Source: Holothuria scabra (taxonomy: Eukaryota > Echinodermata > Holothuroidea > Aspidochirotida > Holothuriidae). Taken from it: 64,000 nucleotides of DNA. Made by a program: the position numbers and the translations under genes. The notes beneath the pieces are model-generated. The model ran no database searches. It saw only the letters and a program-made list of their open reading frames with translations, and was not told where the DNA came from. The stretch spans positions 27,111,318-27,175,317 of the forward strand of contig CM074188.1 in NCBI GenBank assembly GCA_037179385.1, read 5' to 3'. Each line of letters begins with the position of its first letter. Position 1 is the first letter of the stretch. Below are positions 48,690 through 58,800 of this stretch, piece after piece.

Positions 48690-49230
48690 GATGTGTGTGT
48701 GTATGTATGTGTGTGTGTTTGCGACACTTTGCTTATTAGCACGATATCTCAAGATAGGAATGTCTGACAGTTTTCAAACTTCCTCCTACTGAGAGGAAGG
48801 ACCCTAATGTTTTTGGTGGTGGTCAAAGGTCATCTGGGGTCACCAGGGGTCAAAGTTTGAAAATCTTGTTAATGCAATATCGCAAGGAAAGAAACTTGGA
48901 TAGATTTCATACTTGGTCCGTGGATGCGTTATTGTCAGAAGATGGTCCCTACTGTTTTTGGTGGAGGTTAAAGGTCATTAAAACGATTTCTCAAGATGGG
49001 AAACATTGATAGATCCAGTATTTGGTAGGTGGACACATTATGTATGGTCCCTTTTGTTTTTGCGTGGAGGTCAAACGTCATCTGGGGTCAGCAGGGTCAA
49101 TATATCAAGGTAGCTGTCTGTCTGTCTCAAAGGTCATGTGGGGTCACTCGAGGTCAATGTGTGGAAAACTGAATGGATGCACATTGTGGTGAGATGTTCC
49201 CTACATTTGGTGGCGGTCAAAGGTCATCTG
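48690..49230 (+). repeat. AGGTCA-type repeat array, about 3-4 units
   Basis: A (GT)n lead at 48691-48720, then units with ACGATATCTCAAGATAGG, GGTGGTCAAAGGTCATCTGG and GGGTCACCAGGGGTCA. It lies in the shared 3' region of both genes. Confidence 0.85.
48977..48982 (+). terminator. Candidate poly(A) signal ATTAAA, coiled-coil gene
   Basis: I found no AATAAA in the first 2 kb after the TAA at 47307; this variant hexamer is 1.67 kb downstream. Confidence 0.25.
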
Positions 49231-49381
49231 GAATTTGAGTGAGAAGATATGTACATGATGGCATTATTTGAAATGGAATATTTATGTATCATTGAAACCT
49301 CAATGGATTTTTGCATTCTGGTTTTGTAACCCAACATGGTAGCATTATTACCATTGACAACCTGTGGCAACAGAAGGTGAC

Positions 49382-49387
49382 AATAAA
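49382..49387 (+). terminator. Candidate poly(A) signal AATAAA, coiled-coil gene
   Basis: First canonical AATAAA I found downstream of the coiled-coil stop codon, about 2.08 kb into the 3' flank. Its use would place the transcript end close to the ARB2A stop on the other strand. Confidence 0.35.
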
Positions 49388-49768
49388 ATTAGGATAATGG
49401 AAGAATTTTGTTTGGAAATTTTAGTATTTGTAAGCTTAATATATCCAATATACTCTGCTGCTTATGCTACAATCCTGGACAGAACTACAGCTCCCCTTCT
49501 CCCATGTTCATTGTTGAAATTTTTGAGAGCTTTAGTGAGGGGCTCAATGTTTTGATAAGGCCAACATAGTTTTAGGGAGGGGGAGATTTGATTTTTTGCA
49601 TATGTCTTGCTAAATTTGGGTAAAAACGTGGCATCACTTCTGTATAGAATCATTGACACAAACCATTATCACATCATGCTACCTTTTGCTAATATCCAGT
49701 TGCAAGCTCAACAGTTTCACACTGAAGAAATTTGCTTTGACAAATCAGTAACTACGAACCTTGGCTTT

Positions 49769-49890
49769 TTAAAGTTCTTCCTTTTCTTTGGATGTTGATA
49801 GTTTCAACCTGTGTTTCTCATACCTCTCTTTAAGACTCTTGAAAATGGAGTTGAAACTCTTCCATGAGGTTTCTTCATGTTTGGTAGTTC
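49769..49890 (-). CDS. ARB2A: ARB2A terminal exon, KEEL C-terminus
   Basis: 122 nt: two bases, 39 codons and TAA at 49771-49769 (TTKHEETSWKSFNSIFK...STSKEKEEL). The acceptor is cttcgaacag. H.ETSWKSF.SIFK is the last conserved block of the family. The C-terminal KEEL resembles an ER-retrieval signal. Confidence 0.9.
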
Positions 49891-52800
49891 CTGTTCGAAG
49901 AGAATTATATACTCATCACCCTGTATATTTTATCCATAATTTCTGTAACTACCTCTTCCCACCCTTCTCATCCAAGCTCTCCAACCAATGATAATCAGAA
50001 ATATATGAGGCACTGTCCACCATACCAAAATGGTTGCAATTGCCCGCCCCCCCCCCCCAAAAAAAAAAAAAAAAAAAAAAATGCAACTAGTAGTATACTC
50101 AGCAGAAAATAACCTTATTTGATTCTGTGATGGCCAAGGATGTTGGCTTTATCAGCTTCCCTAAAGCTGTAAAATATGTAGTGTAGATACACTCTAGAAA
50201 GAACAGTAGTCTGTCTTTGAAATCCTAATTATAATCTTCCAATGACAAGGGGAGGAAGGATCAGGGTGCATGTTCCCCTGAAGGTAGGCTTAAGCTTACA
50301 TCAATATCTATAACTTTGTGCAGCAGAGAAGACCACCTGTTTTCAGAGACAGCAATCACTTTTTCATTAGCCTGTAATTTCAGAGCAGACTGTGTAATAA
50401 AGTGAGTGGAGAAGACTGAATTGCTTCCATTCAACTAAATCTACTTCCTATGAGTTTGTCATAAAAAAACAAGGCTATGTTCACTCCAAGGAAACACTTC
50501 ACGGGGATGAAAGACCATACTGTATACCCAGTGATTGCTGTCACCGTTAGTCACATTAAGGTTAAGGTTGCAAAACTTGATATAGTGCACATTACTGTGA
50601 TGAAACACACTCAATGGCGCTTTACAAAGAACAAAAATCAAGAAAAAGATTTTCTAAAAAGATAAGTTTTCAAAGCATCCTTAAAAGAATTAATAGAAGA
50701 CGAGTGCTGAATATGAATCGGGAGGGCATTCCAAAGCTTCAGCCAGTGACCATAAAAGAACGATCCGCAAAAGAACTGGGAGTGGTGAAAGGAACCTTAA
50801 GAAGTAAACCTTTTGAAGATCTAGCAGCATAATAGGAAGCTTTGAGTTCAATCAACCCTGATAAATAAGTTGGTGCTAAATTGTGAAGACATTTAAACAC
50901 AAGGAGAAGAATCTTATACTTGTTGACTGTTATGAATATTCCCATATTGGCCAGAAATACTGTACTGTGCCCAACCTAGAAACTTTGTTTGAATAAATAG
51001 ACTCTTTCTTTATTTTCTGCTTTCTCAAGGAGAGCAGACTTTATAGAAATTTCTGACATGACTCCCCCTTTTGGTCTAGACATTTTGTGAAAACTAACAC
51101 CATTTTGTTCTGCCTTCTGATAATTTCACCCCAGCTTTCATGTTTTTTTTTTCTAGGTCACACTATATAAAACATCTGTGTTGGTGTGTCATTAAATCCG
51201 ATCTATCTCAGGAAACACCTGAATATTATGCTTATCTAATTCAAATATACTGACAATGCTTCACACTTTCTTGTTAAGGTGATTAAAAATCCTGGCTATT
51301 CATGAAGAAAAATCATTAAAGAACAAAAATAATTCAAGAAAGAACTAAAACTGTCCTTGACTGCATCTATCTCTTCTTCGAATACTATGGAAGATATATT
51401 TACCTGCAGAGATCCTTGGACTGTCCTTTGCACTTTCACTAAGCTTAGTATCCAGGGGTTTATCTGACTTCACCCAATTTATAGAATTCTGTGGAATTTT
51501 GAAATGTTGAGAAAAGTTATGTTGTGGTTGCTGTAATTTACTTTGATGCCAAGATAGTTACCTTATGACAGAAGAACCAAATAGGTACTTTTGAAAAACA
51601 CCTCACACAACAAATAGCATTAATAAAGATTAATCAAGGCACAAGTATGATTGGTCCTAACCTTGTTTGACTTAATCCTGGATGTACCAACTGATGTCCG
51701 AAAAAGATTTATGGATAGAGTGTTTTCACTGATGTCACAAGCCCTGCTTCTTTCATGACTGTGGGGTAAAAATTGCTGGCTGACAGGCAGCTGGAAGTAG
51801 GCCTGGCTTCCCAATTAAGATATCAAAATGAAAACACTCTGTACTTCAGGAAAAAATGTACATTAAAGGCAGTATGAAGTTGCTTTAAGGTGCAGAATTC
51901 CAGGATTCCTGGGAAAAGGAAGGGGGGAGGGGATTGCCCCAAAATAAAATGTAAGAGGGAAATTCCCTCTCAAAATTAAATACAGGCCATTTATTTCTGC
52001 CTAGTTCCACACAAAACTAAGGGCAAACTAATCATTAAATCCAACTAGCTGGATAAACTCTAAAAAGTCACAGTCCATGTGATTGGTCCTGAAATGGACA
52101 AAGTCAAAGATTAATCCAATGATATCAAAGCTTTTGTTCACCTGTCAGAATTAATGTACATGTGACCACCACATTGTACACATGCTATGAAGAAAAGGCA
52201 GAACATCCACGCTACATGCCCTTCATTCACCTAATTAGAAGCATGAAATCTGCAGTCCATCTCAAATCCCCTGGTACACTAACAATTGGGTATGTTAAGT
52301 TAATTTGGAGAGAAGGAGAAGAGGTTACTATTGCATAGCCATTTATCCAACGTTCTTCCAGACTTCATTTTTCGAGCACACAGAGCTTCATTCAGGGCCA
52401 AATAGCATCAAAAAACATTTTAAAGTCTTTATTTATTTTTTTTTCAGAAATGATCCCAACATCTTGACTCTAATCATACAGCAAGTTTGGAGGATGTTTT
52501 TCAATTTCAGGGATACTGGAGTAAAGTTATTCAATTTGGGGGAAGAATGGGGACTGCATAAAACAGTTTCTCCTTAATAGGGAGTGGAAAGACATATTGA
52601 ATATAGGAATTTCCTTAAATGCAGACTTACATACAAGAGATTTATACCCCTCTAAGCTATTTCATAGTAAGTGTTGAATAAAGAGATCAGACCAAATGTA
52701 CTGTACCTTCAGAAGTACTCTTACTTTACATAAAATTTATCACTCTAACAAAATCCTAATGCATTTTTTAAGAAGTGTCTTTGAAATATTCCACACCAAT

Positions 52801-55800
52801 ATTGATAGTTCTCAGGTGATGATATCATAGGAAATTTTAACATGGAGTATGTTAGCCAGGTTTGTATGTACCATACGGTATGTACATAACCCCTTGTTGT
52901 GATGTACCTGAGTACTATCTGTATGAGGGATGATACAATACAAAAGATTGCATATTCAATAAAACCAAATAAATTTCTAAAGGTGTCACCTTACTAAACC
53001 AATTTCTGACGCTATTAGGTGCATCTTCAAGGCTCATCTGATGGACAGAGTCTGTAAATGCAACAAAGAAAACTTTCCTGCAAAATGGCTCCTCCCTTTT
53101 CAAGGCCTGTTATTTAAAAAAGATAGGTTAAAAAGCATGAAGGAAATATGTAATTGGATCAAATACAAGTCTTCAAAAATGAAAAATGCTCTGACTGAAT
53201 TATTTGGAAGTGGTCATTTCCAAATAAGCTTTACAAACAATAGCAGTTCTGAAAAACAATAGCAGCTTTGAGAGGTTAGAACAGAAGGTGTGATGCTGAG
53301 TACTGTTGGGGGTGGGGACATAAAATCAAAAACTACATATGGTTTAATGTTGCTTTGAAATAAAGCATTTAAGAATTGCATGAAATTTTGAGATCATTTG
53401 ACTGACGGAAGCAATCTGAATGATTTTTACCTCGTTGTGCTGAATTTATTTTCAAGAGTGACTATGGCTTAAAATGAGCAATGGTGTGATTAAATTTTTG
53501 AAAGGAGTTCCAAACAATTTTACAAAACAAAAGCATTTTTGGAAAATAAATTACAGCTTTGAAGGTTAAAGAAATAGTAATCATAACCCATGATTTGAAA
53601 CAAAATTAAATCTTCCTGATTTACGTTTTTTCCCAGCAACTACGTTTTATACGCTACTAAACATAAGGAATTGTTCAAAATGGATTTCACACAAAAAATT
53701 TATAACAGCTTGCCACATAACAACAAATATTCATAAATGATTCATGATAACAGGATGTAATTCTTCAACTTTGCTGCATTCAACTGTTAGATGCAATTAA
53801 AAGGCAAGAGCAAATGCCCATACTGATTTTGAAACAACAGCTAATTCTCACTGAATTCTTACTTCTTTTCCGAATAACTTTCATTACAAAAACTCAAATA
53901 TTGCAAACCAAGGTTAAGCAATGAACTACTCCACATAGATTTCACAATTCAGTGAGAAAATATTGCCACATGATTCTCAAGGCAGTCATGAAATAGGACA
54001 GACTACTTGCTAGACTAATTCAAATTGCATTTTCCCACAAAGACCTGGATAAACTCGCCCTCTGTAATACAGCAGAATCATCATGGTTACAGTACACTTT
54101 TCTTATAAGAAATCACTGATAACTGAACTTTCTGTTTAGGAGTCTTAGTTTGGCTGATGTATTTTTACACCTAATAGTTGCTGTCAAACTCTGACTGCCC
54201 ATTTAATTTGTGTTTTAAAGGGAAATATTGTGTTTAAGATGCTCCAAAAAGGAGTACAAAGAAAATGGCTTAGACACTATCCAACAATTCAGTCTTACTC
54301 ATAAATCCCAGCAATAGCTACATCTTTTCAAAATACTATGGGCAAGAAAAGACATGGACATTGCATCATTTGAAATGTTGAAAGTTTGGGTGAATGAATT
54401 GTTCTTGAGCAACGAACAACTGAATTTCTGAGGAAACTTATTCCATATAAAAAAGGCTACCATTCTGACTTGCTTTTTATAATCTATTTATACCCTGTGT
54501 CAATAAATATTAGTTTGAAAAGGATGGATTTTTCTTGCAAAACAAATGCAGTACTTCTCTTTTAAGGGATTTCCCCATACACAAAATTCATTAGCTTCAA
54601 AATATGTAGAAAACTTTTCCCTTCCAATAGGCAAAAACTGCATCTCAGTAGCACCAGAAAGATGCTAATTTGCAAAGAAATGCAATTTTTTGTTGAGATG
54701 TAATGTCATTGGGGCACATGAATTTCTCATGCCATTCAATTTATTTATAACTTTGATGCCAATGTAAATTGTAGAGACAATTTAGCAACATTACTTGCTA
54801 TGCCCTTTGTATGTTGTAGGGAAATGACACATCTACAGGAAAAGACATACAATCATTCCAACAGCATCAAATTTCAAGGACAAACAGGATATTCAAATTT
54901 ATATAAAGAAAAACAAAAGAAATCTAGTTCAGTGTGCCCACTTTATATAACATCCTGTTTATACCTTGCTGACAAGTGGAGATATTTTTATCAAAAAAAA
55001 AAAACAATCTTTAAAATGAGATATGTTGAGTTAGGTAGAAGGTACAGTATTGTTTCTACAGGCTTTGGAGGAAATGGTCTGAATTATTTTTGTCACTCTT
55101 TTAAGACCCAAGTGAAATGCCACCAGGAATATGGCTTCAAGAAAATTTTAAATCACAGCTGTTGCATGACTGAAGGTTTATGTTAAAATGCTTTTTGTGT
55201 TGAGATGCATTCAACATTGTTACTTTACTTTCATGTTCATGTTTTATTCCTTTGGAAACTAAAACAAAAGCACCTTCGAGAAATCCGGCTGCTTGTCCCT
55301 CTCTATAAGGAAAGAAGTTAAAAAACAGAAATAACAGTCCCATTAAAATCTGAGCAGTTATATGACCACCCCTTTCATTCTGCAAGCTATCAGGAGCTGA
55401 TACTTCACATCATTATGGTCAGAAGAGGTGTGTGTGGGGGGGGGGGGGAGGGGGAATCACATAAGCAAGGATGGACAGGCTTAAATTGTCCTGGGAAATA
55501 ATTTTATAAGGAGCAAGCCTTCTCAATTGAGAAAAGCCTGATGCAAAGAGACTACAAGTCTGTAAAACAATGGCCCCCTGTAGACTGGGGCTTGTGATTA
55601 AGCCCATGGTATTTCCAGCCAATAGTAAGAGGCAACTTATGGGAAACCTCACTTGCACTTACCACACCATGAACCATACTTGAAAATTAATTTAAATTTT
55701 TAACTTTTTTTCGAGTTGACTGACACTATATAATACATTCGTGTTGGCGTGTCACTAAATCTCATCTAACTAAATGAAAAACAATGAAATGTAATTGAAT

Positions 55801-58800
55801 GACCCCTTGGTTTTTGAGTATTTCCTTCAAAGTCAGTCATGCAAGACTCTTCATACAATAACAACAGAAAACAAAGGGTAGTAGACATGATTTTCCACAA
55901 AACAAAAAAAAAAAACGGCACATTTTATTGCCATTTACTGTTATGAAGAATCAAACGAACAAATTTAGTCTGTCTTTAACAAATTTAGGAAACAACTTAA
56001 CCAATTACCTGAAAGTAACCTGATCAATAATTGAGGGGTTGCCTCTTCCTGTTTAATGGTAGGTTTCAGTGTAATGCAAATTTGAGAAATTAATGAGATA
56101 CATTGCTCAGATCAATGGAACACATTTTACAGAAGGGAGAAACTGTTAAAGGCCCAGTTCTCTTACATCAAACAGTACCAATTCTCCTAACCTTCTTACT
56201 TAAGCCCCTCCCACAATTGTCTGAAATTCATCCTTAAGCAGATACAATTTCAGTTTATTTCTTCAAGGTGAGTATAGAAAAACTCAATCAAAACACTCCC
56301 AGTACTGTTCATGATGTGTAATATAAGCTTTAGTACTCTGCATTGTTTGAATTAGCTGTCAATCAAAGAGCTCAGCCAATTGAGAATTATGGTACACCTC
56401 TACCAAAATTGTAGTTTGGGGTGAGAGATTTGGCCCTTTAAGTGTTCATCAGCAATCACATGAGAGCCAATCATCAAAAGGTGTTTGTTGATAAATGAAA
56501 CTTACCATTAATTGTAACCCATTGTGTAACATCGAGAAAAACCTCAACACATCCATAGTTTATTTTCAGTTCTCTTTAGAGCTTACTGAGTTGATGTCCA
56601 TAACTTAATGAGTGTTGCAGGTTACTACCACATGTTAGAAAATGTTAGATAGCACAATAATTTGTGATATCAGTCCTGAACTGCTCAAATTACATTTCTT
56701 TTTTAGCAAATGTTGAGAGATGACTTGTATAGTCAAGTCACCATGTGAATTTATAAAAAAAAAAAAACAAGTGATCAGATTTTGACACAAGGTGCAGTAG
56801 CTTTTGGTAAAAAAGAAATGTAATTTGAGTAGTTCAGGACTGATATCACAAATTATTGTGCTATCTAACATTTTCAATTGAGTAATTAAACTTCAGCATT
56901 TTCCATCTAAGGGAATATCCTGTAAAGAGGTTGGTAATTAGATCATATGGATTTAGTTCCTAAGATTTCCTACATAAATTTTTGAAATTCCATATTTTAA
57001 CTACACTTTATAGTATTATGGATAGCTGTGTTATCACTTGTTTTTTTTTTTTTTTTTATAAATTCACATGGTGACTTGACTTTACAAGCCATCTCTCAAC
57101 ATTTGCTACATGCAGAAAGATTTTATTTCCAGACCATTGAAACTTTTACTTCAAAAAGGAAGAGCAGATAATGCACCCTTGCCAACATTGTCATAGTCTC
57201 GGAGAACGAAACGTGTTACTTAGTTTAGTCAGGTGGAGCTATACGGCCCAGTTTGCAACCAATTGGTTCGAGTCAAGCCTGCCATGGCCTTCTTCCAGTT
57301 GTGGCTCACTTGCTGGCTTGCTTTCCCTACTCAATTGCTTATACTGAGCACCAAGCACAATGGCAGTAGGTTCTGTTCTCAAAATCTTCAGTTCAGGACT
57401 CAAACTCCCAACCTCCCAACTGCAAGTTTGATGCTCTTACCACTTGACCATGCAGTTGTAACAGATGATCCACTGTGAGACAAGTGCAAAACAATAATGT
57501 CAGTGAGTGGGATTTGGGTGGAGGAAACTTCCCTTTCCCTGTCTAAATTTTCACATTATATGTGAAAAACACTAAGTTCTATTCAAAGATCAACTTTATT
57601 TTGTCAAGCTTTTGCTTTGCCTTTTTCTGATTTTTTGGGATTAGTATGTGTTTAATGCTTAAAGTCAGAAAAAATGAACATTCTGATTTGATTTGTATGG
57701 GTTTTGAAGCTCAGAAAACGGAACAATTGGCAGGTATGTTAATGTCAGTCTGTTCAAGAAAGGCATAACAAACGATTGTGCCATCGATTATTTTCAATTA
57801 AATGCATAAATTTCAACATTTTATACCTCAGCCACAGAACAAGCTACAGTATGAGTATAAGTATGCAAACAGTTTTGACTTCCAACCTTCCAAGGTATCT
57901 TTTCTTGTAATTCTGGACTTAAAGTATGTATTAAGAAGAATCTGTATCCATTGGTCAAAAGAGGAACAAAATCTACACAATTTTGTGAAACTTCCATTCA
58001 TATCTGACAAATACTTTTCAAGATATCAGTAATCCAATTTTAACAGAATGCAATTACAGTGAAATGGGAATTTTAAATCTTTGCAATTTCCATGCAAGAG
58101 TCCTTCAAGCCAATGAGCCACAACTCAACAAAAAGCTGTGGCCAGCTTGACTTGAACCAATTAGTTTGAAACTGGACCATAAAACTCTATCCCACTAACT
58201 AACCTTTCAACTTTACAGCCAACACAACAGACTGAAATTCACAAAGAAACAAAATATTCCAATATTAATTTGAGGAAGTGATCTAACTTCCGCTGGCCTC
58301 GACCTCACTTTGGAACACAATCCAGTTACTTCATTTGCTGGTATCTCAGAGAAACACGTATTGGATTGGAGTGGAAGTGTTACCAAATTGTGAAGAGTTT
58401 AATCAGTTAATCTTTCCTACATCAAAAATCAATTTTTGCTTAGAATTCAGATTTAAAGGAAATAATAATCAAATGGTTAATGAAATACTCACCAAATTTA
58501 ATGTGCTTACTCCACCATAACTGTGAGCTACAATACCAACTGATCTAACTGGACTTTTAGCCAAAAAATTATCCCAAACATAAAGAACATGTTGCTTAGA
58601 TGTACTGCTTCCCTGCAAGAAGAATCAAAACCAAAACTGAAAAACAGATTTTGAAAAAGACAGCTACCTAAGCCATGAAGAGTACATGTGCGTGCCAAAG
58701 GGAACCACTGTCACAACTTCCGTTTGTATTATCCTTCTGTTTAATCAAGTGTAAACAACAGTAACTGTAAGATAATCCTGCCTAGGTCAGCAACCTGCTC

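Noticed and set aside
54800..55186. 128-codon open frame on the + strand
   Set aside because: Odd composition, no domain, no splice support, lies in an ARB2A intron, and includes poly-A-encoded Lys runs.
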